Source: a virus
Virus record (IMG/VR): IMGVR_UViG_3300009502_001749
Span: 1-64,000 of that record
Strand: one strand, 5' to 3'
Length of the DNA: 64,000 bases
A program made the position numbers and the translations under genes. Numbering within the stretch: the first letter of the stretch is position 1; each line of letters begins with the position of its first letter. The notes below the pieces were generated by a model that saw only the letters and a list, made by a program, of their open reading frames with translations, did no database searches and was not told the DNA's origin. Of the stretch, positions 34,182-43,286 are shown in pieces.

Positions 34182-35156
34182 ATGGATGTTAGATTTTTGA
34201 AAGAAATTAGTGAAGCATATATTATGGACACAGAACTTGATGCTTTTCCAGAACAAATATTTAATGAATTATATGGAATCACCAAATATATTCAAGCGAA
34301 TGATCTGGAATTATATAATGAACTTTATGAATCAAGCAGAATCACTCAACAAAGAATTTTAAAAACATATCTTGATTGTGTTTTTGAATTAGATGTTCCT
34401 GAAAAAGTTGATGAAGAATTGTTAACTGAAGATCCTGGAGTTGGAGCTGTTATTGGTATATTGGGTTCAATTGTAATTGGATTATATCGTAAAGGAATAA
34501 CAAAAAGCTTAATGAAAGCTGCATCTGAACTTGGAAAATTTTCTGAGTATATTGGAAAATTTCTAACTAAGAAAGGTAAATATTTTCAGCTTAGATATTC
34601 TATTATTCAGGAAAATTATAAAAAATGTTATGTTAAATGTGGAATTGAAAAACCTTCTGATATTAGTGCGCTTTCATATGGTTCTATTTCTTCATCGGCA
34701 AATTTCGCATCTAAAAAGTCAGCAGAGCAAGCAAAGTGTCTTAGAGAATGTTATCTTGAAAATTTAATAGAAACAATTTGTTTGCATATGGAAGGATATT
34801 TCGCTTGTTTAAAAAGAACTGGAAATTTTGCCGCTATACAAAATTCTGATTCTGATGATCTTATGAAACTTATATCTTCAACTAATATTGGAGCTGCATG
34901 TGCAGATTATTATGATTTAGCTCAATCATCTCTTGGAAATTTTTACAAAGTTCTTGAATTAGTTTATAATGAGATGGAAGAAGGAGATAAAAAATTAGAA
35001 TGGATCAACAAACTCAGAGGAAGATTATATCAAACAAGACAACAAGTACAAAAATATGATAATAATCAGTTACAAAAATATGATTCTAATAGCGGACAAA
35101 GACCAGATTTCAAAAACAATCAAAGACCTGATTTTAAAAAGTTTCAAAGGTCTTAA
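34182..35156 (+). CDS. Helical protein with leader-like N-terminus and C-terminal repeats
   Basis: ATG at 34182 (GAGGAG upstream; frame open from 34161). 324 residues. MDVRFLKEISEAYIMD has I-S-E then Ala, matching the T4-type cleavage rule. A hydrophobic segment (PGVGAVIGILGSIVIGLYRK) follows near residue 90. The C-terminus has short QRPDFKN repeats. Cys-rich middle (CYVKCGIE, AKCLRECYLE). Unknown. Confidence 0.62.
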   Translation: MDVRFLKEISEAYIMDTELDAFPEQIFNELYGITKYIQANDLELYNELYESSRITQQRILKTYLDCVFELDVPEKVDEELLTEDPGVGAVIGILGSIVIGLYRKGITKSLMKAASELGKFSEYIGKFLTKKGKYFQLRYSIIQENYKKCYVKCGIEKPSDISALSYGSISSSANFASKKSAEQAKCLRECYLENLIETICLHMEGYFACLKRTGNFAAIQNSDSDDLMKLISSTNIGAACADYYDLAQSSLGNFYKVLELVYNEMEEGDKKLEWINKLRGRLYQTRQQVQKYDNNQLQKYDSNSGQRPDFKNNQRPDFKKFQRS

Positions 35157-35219
35157 AAGAAATTTATTCCCATTAGGAGGGGTGTTTAAAATATCCTAGA
35201 TTCAATCAGAGGAGAAAAT

Positions 35220-35483
35220 ATGATTAGAGCTACAATGTCTAAACGTAGTAAAGCTGGAAAAATGAATGCACTTGGTGGTGCTTTTGCAATGAGAATTGCG
35301 AGAGAAAAAGGCGATCCTCTTTATGTTAAAATGAAGAAACTTAAATTTTTATACAAAGCTGCGAAACTAACACTTCTTAAAAGATATGGTTCAAAGGGTA
35401 AAATGGCTGCTCGTTTGGCTGCTATGGGCAAAGTTCAGAGTTTTGCTCCTCATGTTTCTGGTCAACCTGTTCACAAAAAATAA
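35220..35483 (+). CDS. Small strongly basic protein
   Basis: 87 residues, MIRATMSKRSKAGKMNALGG, about a quarter Lys/Arg, with KKLKFLYKAAKLTLLKRYGS. GAGGAG precedes it. It is followed by a terminator, so it is the end of a transcript. A DNA-binding or DNA-condensing role is plausible but not shown. Confidence 0.62.
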   Translation: MIRATMSKRSKAGKMNALGGAFAMRIAREKGDPLYVKMKKLKFLYKAAKLTLLKRYGSKGKMAARLAAMGKVQSFAPHVSGQPVHKK

Positions 35484-35491
35484 AAATTTTA

Positions 35492-35528
35492 AATATTTGG
35501 GAAGGTGTCAAAAGCCTTCCCAAATATT
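35492..35528 (+). terminator. Terminator after the basic protein gene
   Basis: AATATTTGGGAAGG (35492-35505) pairs with CCTTCCCAAATATT (35515-35528), a 14-base-pair stem with a 9-base loop. Confidence 0.78.
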
Positions 35529-35543
35529 ATATTTGCAATTTAT

Positions 35544-35553
35544 ATATAGAAAT
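35544..35553 (+). promoter_or_regulatory. Candidate promoter ATATAGAAAT
   Basis: Exact ATATAGAAAT after the terminator at 35492-35528 and 38 bases before the gene at 35591. Confidence 0.52.
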
Positions 35554-35590
35554 TATATCTTATATAAACTATATTAAATGGAGGCGTTGT

Positions 35591-36559
35591 TTGAGTGACT
35601 TAATTAATTTAATGGAAATGATCGAAACACCACAGGATATTATTGAAGATATTATTGAAAGAGAGAAAAGTTCTGAAATTGTAGACTGTCCTTCATATGA
35701 AATTGTAACACCAAATATTCCACAATCTTATTCTTTATTCGATATTGATAAATTTACAAAAGAATTGTATGATAAATCTGCCGCTAAAAATCAAGCTTAT
35801 CGTGAAATAGTTCAGAATATTAATGCATATGATTTAGCAAAAAATTGTATAAGAGATATTGTTTATAAATTATTAAATACACCAGTTGAATCTTTTGCCG
35901 ATAAATGGTTACCTATTTTATTAAGATCAACTTTAGGAAATGCTATACATAATTTCATTCAAGATAATTCTAATCAATTTACTGAAAGAGAAGTTTCTAT
36001 AAAAGTTCCATCTAAAAGAATGTCTGTTAGATTAGATAATCTTATCGGTCCAAATATTTTAGTAGAAATTAAAAGTTTACCTTATTTAGAATATGAAAAA
36101 ATAATTAGAACTTGCAAACCAAGATTGGCAGATTTTTATCAAGGAGTAACTTATAAATATTTATTAGAGAATCATTTAGAAGAAGCAAAAAATTCTGGAG
36201 GAAAAGGAAAAACAAGAACTGATCCTCCGGCTTTAGATAAATATGATATTCAACAAATTCAGTTCATTTATGTTGCACATGATGTAACAGCAAATGATGT
36301 TGAATCTTTAGCTGAAATTTTAGAACGAATCAAACAATTAAAAAGACTTCTTAAGTCTAAGTCTAATACATTTTTCTTCATAACAACATTATCAATTGAT
36401 GTAACAAATAATGTTGCAGATCCTTATATTAATCATATTAAAAATAAATTAGAAAGGATTAATTATTATTTAGATAATAATAAGATACCACCTGATGATG
36501 ATAAATATATGGAAAAAGAATGTTTTTTCTGTCTATACAAAAAGTTATGTGGAAAATAA
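35591..36559 (+). CDS. PD-(D/E)xK nuclease, Cas4/RecB-like with Fe-S cysteines
   Basis: Starts at TTG 35591 after GGAGGCG; 322 residues. Nuclease core: LGNAIHNFIQ (His120), RLDNLIGPNILVEIKS (Asp149, Glu159, Lys161), then QGVTYKYLL (QxxxY at 184-188). The end has C-x2-C-x5-C (311, 314, 320). With Cys33 this could bind an iron-sulphur cluster as in Cas4 and AddB. It would cut or resect DNA ends. It follows the recombinase region, suggesting recombination work. Confidence 0.82.
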   Translation: MSDLINLMEMIETPQDIIEDIIEREKSSEIVDCPSYEIVTPNIPQSYSLFDIDKFTKELYDKSAAKNQAYREIVQNINAYDLAKNCIRDIVYKLLNTPVESFADKWLPILLRSTLGNAIHNFIQDNSNQFTEREVSIKVPSKRMSVRLDNLIGPNILVEIKSLPYLEYEKIIRTCKPRLADFYQGVTYKYLLENHLEEAKNSGGKGKTRTDPPALDKYDIQQIQFIYVAHDVTANDVESLAEILERIKQLKRLLKSKSNTFFFITTLSIDVTNNVADPYINHIKNKLERINYYLDNNKIPPDDDKYMEKECFFCLYKKLCGK

Positions 36560-36597
36560 TAATTTAGAGAAGAGTTAAATCTCTTCTCTAAATTATT
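36558..36597 (+). terminator. Terminator after the nuclease gene
   Basis: AATAATTTAGAGAAGAG (36558-36574) pairs perfectly with CTCTTCTCTAAATTATT (36581-36597); 6-base loop, T-rich downstream. Confidence 0.8.
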
Positions 36598-36610
36598 ATT
36601 TGGAGATAAA

Positions 36611-36811
36611 ATGGAAACGAAGGATGAACTATTAAATAAATATAAACATGATCCTTATTTGTTTATGAAAGATTTTATTATGAAACCAGGTCAAATATTT
36701 GATAAAAATCATGAAAAATTATTTATAAATTTACGCGAATTTTTAAAGAAAAGAATTAAAGCTAATGTGCCGATAGAAGATATCATTCATAAGGAGAGAT
36801 ATAATGATTAG
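36611..36811 (+). CDS. Small unknown protein
   Basis: 66 residues, METKDELLNKYKHDPYLFMK; weak ribosome site TTTGGAG. Overlaps the next gene start by 8 bases (ATAATGATTAGTG). Nothing recognised. Confidence 0.55.
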   Translation: METKDELLNKYKHDPYLFMKDFIMKPGQIFDKNHEKLFINLREFLKKRIKANVPIEDIIHKERYND

Positions 36812-37241
36812 TGTTAAACATTTATTTGAATCGTTAAATCAATCAAAGAAAATTGGAATTGTAGGATATTCTGCAATGAAGTTTGATGAAGATTTAGCTA
36901 AAAAATTAATTAATGAAGGACTAGATAATGTTGATGCTAAAGAAGGAGATGAACTAGTTTCTGGATTAACAGATTTAGGAATACCAGGATTGGCTTACAG
37001 AATTGGTAAAGAACGAAATATGAAACTTATAGGTATAGCTTGTGAAAAAGCACATGATGAAGATAGTGTTTGTTATCCTGTTGATAGAGAAATAATAGTT
37101 GGAAAAAATTGGGGAGATGAATCAAAAACTTTTTTAGATTATATAGATGTTTTAATTAAAGTTGGTGGTGGAAAACAATCTAAAGAAGAATATGAAAAGT
37201 TTGATGGTCCTAAGATTAATTTTGAATTAGAATCTAAGTGA
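36804..37241 (+). CDS. SLOG-like Rossmann protein with MISVKHLFE leader
   Basis: 145 residues. MISVKHLFESLNQSKKIGIV links the shared leader (L-F-E) to a Rossmann-like fold of the SLOG/LOG type: KIGIVGYSAMKFD, GLTDLGIPGLAYRIGKER, MKLIGIACEKAHD and LDYIDVLIKVGGGKQSKEEY. Such domains bind nucleotides or nucleotide-derived signals. GAGAG upstream. It is striking that a folded domain carries the small-protein leader. The SLOG call is from pattern memory. Confidence 0.65.
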   Translation: MISVKHLFESLNQSKKIGIVGYSAMKFDEDLAKKLINEGLDNVDAKEGDELVSGLTDLGIPGLAYRIGKERNMKLIGIACEKAHDEDSVCYPVDREIIVGKNWGDESKTFLDYIDVLIKVGGGKQSKEEYEKFDGPKINFELESK

Positions 37242-37251
37242 GGAAATTATT

Positions 37252-37383
37252 ATGAGAGATTTAGGTTTTCCACCTGATAAGTGTGATAAATGTGGTAATA
37301 CTTCTTTTAATTTATCTTTTTCTGAATCTGAAGTTATTTTTATTTGTGGTAAATGTGGAAATGTTATAAGAGGAGAGAAATGA
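37252..37383 (+). CDS. Tiny zinc-ribbon protein
   Basis: 43 residues, MRDLGFPPDKCDKCGN then ICGKCGNVIRGEK: two CxxC pairs 20 residues apart. Stop overlaps the next ATG. Classic zinc ribbon; role unknown. Confidence 0.7.
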   Translation: MRDLGFPPDKCDKCGNTSFNLSFSESEVIFICGKCGNVIRGEK

Positions 37384-37752
37384 ATTTTGAAAAATTTTTA
37401 GATTTTTATGATAAACATCCAGAATATGTTAATCATAATTTTTTTAAATTATCAAGAGAATCTGTTTTGAAATTATTAAAAAATAATTCTCAAGTTATTG
37501 TTTCTCTAGTAAATCCAGCAATATTTACAATTTCCTAATATTTATATAACTTATAAAAGATTAATATTTAAAGAAGAATTTAAAAATCATGATTTTATAA
37601 AAAATATAGATCAAATAATATATTCTTGCAATTTTAAAATAAATAGAGAAATAGATAATAAATTTGAGTGGAATTTTATAACTGAAGAATTTAAATATAA
37701 TAATAAACAAATTCAATATGTTGGATTTGAAAGATATATTGAGGAGAGATAA
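37380..37752 (+). pseudogene. Small gene interrupted by a stop; continues in the +1 frame
   Basis: ATG at 37380 (overlaps the zinc-ribbon stop) gives MNFEKFLDFYDKHPEYVNHN and stops at TAA 37536-37538. The +1 frame is then open from NIYITYKRLIFKEEFKNHDF to a stop at 37750-37752, just before the next gene. No start codon is seen for the second part, so it looks like one gene of about 120 residues with a +1 frame change near UCC UAA. Either disrupted, a sequence error or recoded. Confidence 0.55.
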
Positions 37753-37755
37753 ATA

Positions 37756-37905
37756 ATGGGATTTGTGCCATTTGGATTAGTTCCAAGAAAACATTTCATT
37801 TCAAATCAAAAAGGTTATGATTTTGTTTTAAATGAAATTAAATATGCTAAACAAAAAAGTTTAATAAGTAAAATTATTAATTTTTTAAGAAGGAAGAATA
37901 AATGA
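37756..37905 (+). CDS. Tiny basic protein
   Basis: 49 residues, MGFVPFGLVPRKHFISNQKG, ends KIINFLRRKNK. GAGGAGAG upstream. Stop overlaps the next ATG. Unknown. Confidence 0.5.
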   Translation: MGFVPFGLVPRKHFISNQKGYDFVLNEIKYAKQKSLISKIINFLRRKNK

Positions 37906-38432
37906 AATTATTTTTCGATACAGAGTTTACAGGATTACATAAGAATACAACTTTAATTTCTTTAGGAATAATTTCAGATAATAATAAAACATTTTATGCT
38001 GAATTTACAGATTTTGATGTGAGTCAATGTGATCATTGGATTTTTGATAATGTTGTGAAAAAATTAACTTTATGCGGTAAAACTGGAACATGTTATATTA
38101 ATGATGAAAACAATATACAAATTTGTAATAAAACCTTTACAATTAAAAAAGAACTTGAAAGATGGTTAGAACAATTTGATCAAGTTGAGATGTGGTCTGA
38201 TTGTCTATCATATGATTGGGTTTTATTTAATGATTTATTTGGAACAGCTTTTAATATACCTAAAAATATATATTATATTCCTTTTGATATTTGTACACTT
38301 TTTAAAATTAAGGGTGTTGATCCTGATATTAATCGTGAAGAATTTGCCGGTAGTCATTCTTTAGTTGATAAACATAATGCTTTACATGATGCTAAAATCA
38401 TTAAATTGTGTTATGAAAAATTGATGGAATAG
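37902..38432 (+). CDS. 3'-5' exonuclease (DEDDh type)
   Basis: 176 residues. MKLFFDTEFTGL has the Exo I Asp-Glu, YDWVLFNDLFG is the Exo II region, and HNALHDAKIIK is the Exo III His/Asp. Similar to small RNase T- or ribonuclease-type exonucleases. AAGGAAG upstream, ATGA overlap with the preceding gene. Confidence 0.78.
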   Translation: MKLFFDTEFTGLHKNTTLISLGIISDNNKTFYAEFTDFDVSQCDHWIFDNVVKKLTLCGKTGTCYINDENNIQICNKTFTIKKELERWLEQFDQVEMWSDCLSYDWVLFNDLFGTAFNIPKNIYYIPFDICTLFKIKGVDPDINREEFAGSHSLVDKHNALHDAKIIKLCYEKLME

Positions 38433-38438
38433 GGAGAT

Positions 38439-39047
38439 ATGATGTTATCATTAAGTTATCTTTTTGAAGAAGATGAAGATTTTGATAGAGAAGATATGAT
38501 TGATCATTTTAACGAAAGAACACATAACCATATTTTTCTCGTAGAGAAATATTTAGATAAAATTATTAATTTAGAAGATTCAAATTTGGACAATTCTATT
38601 TTAGAAAAAGAAAAAGAAGGACATGATGAAAGTAAATTTTTAGCACCAGAACATGAACCATATTTAAAAATCAATTGGCGTTATCATATGAAAGATAGAG
38701 GAATAGATTATAATCCTGGAAAAAAGATTGAAGATCAAATGCAAGCGGCAACTTTTCATCATGTGAAGAATAATAAACATCATCCCGAATTTTGGGATGA
38801 AAAAAGTACTATAGAAAACGTTAATAATAAAGATCGTGATAAACCACCAGAACAAATTGTGGATGCAACAAAAATGCAGTTAGAGTATATTGCTTGTATG
38901 GTAGCTGATTGGTGTGCTATGTCTGAAGAACGAAATAGTGATCCTTATAAATGGGCAAAAGATAACATCAACGTTAGGTGGCAATTTACTCCAGAGCAAG
39001 AAAATTTTATTTATGATTTATTGGATGAAGTATGGAAAAAGAAATAA
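38439..39047 (+). CDS. DUF5662-like protein with LSLSYLFE leader
   Basis: 202 residues, MMLSLSYLFEEDEDFDREDM (two ATGs; the second at 38442 gives the usual leader). The body has EGHDESKFLAPEHEPYLKIN and AATFHHVKNNKHHPEFWDEK, His-rich segments of the DUF5662 phage protein family, possibly HD-like and metal-binding. Leader fused to a folded domain, as in the SLOG-like gene. Confidence 0.7.
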   Translation: MMLSLSYLFEEDEDFDREDMIDHFNERTHNHIFLVEKYLDKIINLEDSNLDNSILEKEKEGHDESKFLAPEHEPYLKINWRYHMKDRGIDYNPGKKIEDQMQAATFHHVKNNKHHPEFWDEKSTIENVNNKDRDKPPEQIVDATKMQLEYIACMVADWCAMSEERNSDPYKWAKDNINVRWQFTPEQENFIYDLLDEVWKKK

Positions 39048-39064
39048 CTTCATAGAGGGTACTT

Positions 39065-41221
39065 ATGAATATAACAGGACAAAGTCAATACTCGAAAATT
39101 GTAGCGGGTCTGAGAGATCCAAAAACACATCTTGCAGGTCAAGATTTAAATTTAATTTTTGTTTATCCAATCTTATTACCTAACAAATTACCTGATCTGC
39201 GAAATGTAGAAACAATAATAAGAAATTTCATATCAACAACATTTTTAAAAGAGATATTCATACAAAACACAATTAGTATGATTTCTTTAGCAAATCAAAT
39301 TCAACCTCTTTCAGATGAAAGTGGAATGAAAATTGATCCAAACACAACCATAGCACAAGTAATTCAAAATGTTCAAGCAACTGGATCTTCTGCTGGAATG
39401 GTAAGATCAGATACATCATCACCAAATTATAACGTGAGTTCAGGTTATCGTGATCAAATTCAAAGAAAGATTAATGAGAAGACAGCAGTAATTCAAAAAA
39501 TAGTAAAAACAGATCCAGTAATGAGTAAGTTAAATCCTTATATTGAAATGATAACAATGGGAAATCTTATTGATGTTCCTGTTATTGTTGGTACAAAAAC
39601 ATTTCAAGTTGATACTTTATCATTGATTCATATTTTATTAGCTTCTATTGCAATGGATAAAAAATTAAATCATGTTGATAATTTAAATTTTATTTGTGAT
39701 AAACTTAACGGTTTAAATGAAGAACAATATTGGCTCTTATTAAATAATCTTGCCGCTGCAGATAAATCATTCAATATGTGGCAATGGACTAAAGAACTTG
39801 GTGGTAAAATAGGTGATAAAATTCCTAATGTTTCACAATTTGTTGGAAAACAAACTGGAAAAATTGGATCTTTTTTATCTGGAATTAAATCATCAACTCA
39901 AAATTTTGCCGGTAACAAAAATGAATTTGTTGAAAATCCATCCTTTGATATTTTAAGAATTTTAAAAACCAAATTGGATGAAACAAAATTATTTTTTAGA
40001 TTTGTTTTAGATAGAGATTTTTTAAAATCTCAAATTGGACTTAATCCATATGATGCAAATGGTGCTAAAACAAAATTAATTTCAGATCTTTTTCCTGATT
40101 TGCAAAGGGCAAGTTCATCAACAATTCCCGGATTTCAAGATGCATTATCAAGCACAGGATTATCTGCTTTAAGATCAAGTGTAACTTTGGTTGAACCTGA
40201 ACCATTAATGTCTGATAATATTGATTTACTTGATTTGATAAGAAATGAAATAAATGAAAAATTAATAATTGGAATAGCACAATCAAATAAAGATTTATAT
40301 GAAAAAATAGCAGAAGGATTAAATAAAACTAATTTTGATACGACTAAAGGTGATGTTAATATTATTAAAAATTTAAGTTCATTTGATACCGGTGATGAAA
40401 TTCAAAAAGTTGGTTCAAAACTTCAAAATGAACTACCAGTAAATTTTTCAGATAGTCAGTATGAACAATTTTTACAAACATTAGATCAAGCTGGTCAATT
40501 ATCAGTATTAAAAAGTAAGCAGATTGAGAATATAATAACTGGATTTGGTGATGTTAGACAAGATATTATGAAAATTTTAAATGAAATTAGATCTATGATA
40601 AGAAATCAAATTAAAGTTATATTTGATAATTGTACTCGTCAATATATTTCTTCAGGTACAGTTGGAATGTCTCATTTACCAAGGGTAACAGTTAGAACAA
40701 ATGATAAACGAACAATGGCAGATGTTATTCAAGGTATTATACCAACATTAATCACTTATCTTACAGAATATTTTTATTTTTTATTTTTATCATCAGTTAA
40801 ATTATCAATTAAAAAATTTATGATGAAAGCTGAAATATCAATTGATACAGCTTCAAATGATGTAACTGAATGGCCAAATTATACATTAGTTTTGCCGATA
40901 GAAATTGTTTCTGCACTACATGCTGCAATGGTTTCTAAAGGTTGGTATAATTTAACAACTAATACTAAAACAGGTATTAAATTAACTAGTGAAGAATTAG
41001 CAAAAGGTAATGTTATTCATGTGACAGATAATTATGTTAAAGGAATAGTTAAGTTTGTAAGTATGAAATTAGGTGTTCCAAATTTTATAGTTATTGATTC
41101 TAAGAAAGGAGATGTTTATTATAAATTAATGAACCAATCTGGAATTAATAAAACTAAATTATCTACATTAGAAACATTTGTAACTGAGTCTTTAAATAAA
41201 CCAGTAATTAACTATTATTAA
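39065..41221 (+). CDS. Large virion-region protein of unknown function
   Basis: 718 residues. No domain recognised. Low-complexity Ser/Thr region near 110-130, then helical stretches, and a hydrophobic segment around residue 570 (LITYLTEYFYFLFLSSVKLS). AGAGGG upstream. Part of the late structural block. Confidence 0.6.
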   Translation: MNITGQSQYSKIVAGLRDPKTHLAGQDLNLIFVYPILLPNKLPDLRNVETIIRNFISTTFLKEIFIQNTISMISLANQIQPLSDESGMKIDPNTTIAQVIQNVQATGSSAGMVRSDTSSPNYNVSSGYRDQIQRKINEKTAVIQKIVKTDPVMSKLNPYIEMITMGNLIDVPVIVGTKTFQVDTLSLIHILLASIAMDKKLNHVDNLNFICDKLNGLNEEQYWLLLNNLAAADKSFNMWQWTKELGGKIGDKIPNVSQFVGKQTGKIGSFLSGIKSSTQNFAGNKNEFVENPSFDILRILKTKLDETKLFFRFVLDRDFLKSQIGLNPYDANGAKTKLISDLFPDLQRASSSTIPGFQDALSSTGLSALRSSVTLVEPEPLMSDNIDLLDLIRNEINEKLIIGIAQSNKDLYEKIAEGLNKTNFDTTKGDVNIIKNLSSFDTGDEIQKVGSKLQNELPVNFSDSQYEQFLQTLDQAGQLSVLKSKQIENIITGFGDVRQDIMKILNEIRSMIRNQIKVIFDNCTRQYISSGTVGMSHLPRVTVRTNDKRTMADVIQGIIPTLITYLTEYFYFLFLSSVKLSIKKFMMKAEISIDTASNDVTEWPNYTLVLPIEIVSALHAAMVSKGWYNLTTNTKTGIKLTSEELAKGNVIHVTDNYVKGIVKFVSMKLGVPNFIVIDSKKGDVYYKLMNQSGINKTKLSTLETFVTESLNKPVINYY

Positions 41222-41237
41222 GTTAGGAGGAGTTATT

Positions 41238-41924
41238 ATGTATAATTTTTTAACAGATCAAGATCATTTCAAAGTAATGAATGAATCAGCAGAAGCACTT
41301 AGAAAAATGAAAAATGAAAAAGTCATAAAGAGAGATCCATTGGTAGTTTTATCGGAGCATCTTCAAGGTATAAATATTAATACTGAACTTTTTGAATCTT
41401 TTGATATAACTGTTTGGGAAGGAAAAGTTAAAGTTGATGTATTATATTTTGAACAATTACTTCAGAAATTAAATGAAGATCAGATTGAATTAGTTGAAAA
41501 TGCACTTGGTGTATATTTTAAAGATATAAGAATGATATATGAATTCATTAATCTTAAACCAGAAGTGTATGGAAAAAATATTGATATTAAGATTTTAGAA
41601 GATTCAAATGAAATGTGTCAACAGAAATTATCAAGTGTTATTTATGAATATTTTGATATTTATTTTTATGGATTATCTCCTGATAAAAGAGTTGATAAAT
41701 ATATTGAAACTTCTCGAGAATTATCCAGATCTTTAATTAATGAAGGAATAGAGCCAGATGAGGCTATTGAATTTAGTATAAAAACAACTATAATGGAAAA
41801 TTTACTTACAAAGATTGCTTTTCCGTTTGCAACATGGTCCAGAATAAATTATCTAATAGAATCTGAAGATTATGGCAAAGTATTCGATCAGAAAACATTG
41901 ATTGAATTGGTCGAATCATTTTAG
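41238..41924 (+). CDS. Virion-region protein of unknown function
   Basis: 228 residues, MYNFLTDQDHFKVMNESAEA, acidic and helical; contains M-N-E then Ser at 14-17. AGGAGGAG precedes it. Unknown. Confidence 0.58.
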   Translation: MYNFLTDQDHFKVMNESAEALRKMKNEKVIKRDPLVVLSEHLQGININTELFESFDITVWEGKVKVDVLYFEQLLQKLNEDQIELVENALGVYFKDIRMIYEFINLKPEVYGKNIDIKILEDSNEMCQQKLSSVIYEYFDIYFYGLSPDKRVDKYIETSRELSRSLINEGIEPDEAIEFSIKTTIMENLLTKIAFPFATWSRINYLIESEDYGKVFDQKTLIELVESF

Positions 41925-41996
41925 AAAAAGGTAGGTTCAATATCGAAGATAGCCGCGGCTGTAATATAAATAAAGAAAACACAAGAGGGGTGTATC

Positions 41997-43226
41997 GTGT
42001 CTAAAGTTATCGAAATGTACAATAAATTAGATCAAACTTTAAGTTCAAATGTGACTCTTGTTAATAATTTAAATACAGAATTGAGTAGATTAGTTTCACA
42101 AGCGTATTCACAAGCAATGGATTCTGATGAAGGATTTTGTTTTAAATTTACTCTTCCAATTACAGCAGTAATGAATTTATTTTCACTTGTAAAACTTGAT
42201 GTTGAAGAAGTGGGAAAAGCTTTTCAGAATGATTGGGATTATCCATCAAATGCAAATATGTATGCTGATCCATATTATCATATATTAATATTATTAATAT
42301 ATTATGGTCTTCGTAAAAAGAAAGATATTTTAGTTAATCATGCTTTGTTTATTATAATGATGAAGACATGGAATGGAAGGAAAGCTAAATATTTAAAGTA
42401 TTGTGATAAGAGAGTTATGAATTATGTTGTAACACATATGGTTAATAATAAACATTTAGTTTCAAAATATGATTCACCATTAACTTTAATAAAAGAATAT
42501 TTTGTTCCTAGTTTATTATCAAAATATGGTAGTGAAATTTTAAAAGATCCTTATAGATTAAGACAACTATTTATGCAGATATGGGTTAGAATAGATCAAT
42601 TATTTGCTTTTAATATGAGAGTAAATCCATTAACACAAGCTAACGAAGCACAGGGTGGATTATTACCATTATATATGAAAGCAAAGAAAGAAAATTTAAC
42701 TTTAACCACTCCAACAATTTCAACAGGTGAAGAAGAAGAACCAGAATTTGATCAATATTCAACAATACACAATAGAGATGAAATAACATCAGGTACAACA
42801 GATTTTATTATTATGAATGTTCAAACACAGTATCCTACAAATTTCATATCAACTGTTAATGATTATACAAAAGTATCATCACATATAATTGAAGAAATGT
42901 TAAAATCATTACACAATCATAAATATTATGATATTATTCATAATATAATCTCTATTATTTTAACAAGAACAAATGTTGTTGATAAGAGCGATATTTGTGG
43001 TTCTAATTTTTTATTGAATGTAAAAAAGAATATAATTTCATCTAAGAATAATACTGATGTTCAAAATATTCAGAAGTTATTAGATGCTCTTTGTATTCAG
43101 ATATTTATGGCACCAAATTTGAATTTAGATTTTAATAAGTATAGTAATGTTCAAAGAATTCAAATTAGAAATGTTTTGATTTACGGATTGATTTATAATT
43201 TGAAGAAATTAAATTGTCAGGGATAA
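41997..43226 (+). CDS. Virion-region protein of unknown function
   Basis: 409 residues, GTG start (AGAGGGGTGT upstream): MSKVIEMYNKLDQTLSSNVT. Helical N-terminus, tyrosine-rich middle. No motif recognised. Followed by the third TTGCCG-type hairpin. Confidence 0.6.
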   Translation: MSKVIEMYNKLDQTLSSNVTLVNNLNTELSRLVSQAYSQAMDSDEGFCFKFTLPITAVMNLFSLVKLDVEEVGKAFQNDWDYPSNANMYADPYYHILILLIYYGLRKKKDILVNHALFIIMMKTWNGRKAKYLKYCDKRVMNYVVTHMVNNKHLVSKYDSPLTLIKEYFVPSLLSKYGSEILKDPYRLRQLFMQIWVRIDQLFAFNMRVNPLTQANEAQGGLLPLYMKAKKENLTLTTPTISTGEEEEPEFDQYSTIHNRDEITSGTTDFIIMNVQTQYPTNFISTVNDYTKVSSHIIEEMLKSLHNHKYYDIIHNIISIILTRTNVVDKSDICGSNFLLNVKKNIISSKNNTDVQNIQKLLDALCIQIFMAPNLNLDFNKYSNVQRIQIRNVLIYGLIYNLKKLNCQG

Positions 43227-43230
43227 AATT

Positions 43231-43268
43231 AATATCGGCAGAATCTTTAACTAGATCTTGCCGATATT
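43231..43268. terminator. Hairpin of the ATCGGCAAGAT family (copy 3), imperfect
   Basis: AATATCGGCAGAATCT pairs with AGATCTTGCCGATATT (43253-43268) except at two positions where AG has become GA on the left arm. TTTTT follows closely. Confidence 0.7.
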
Positions 43269-43286
43269 TTTAAAATGAGGTAATAC

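Noticed and set aside
41925-41996. tRNA fragment (GGTTCAATA like a T-loop)
   Set aside because: Too short and no cloverleaf can be formed.
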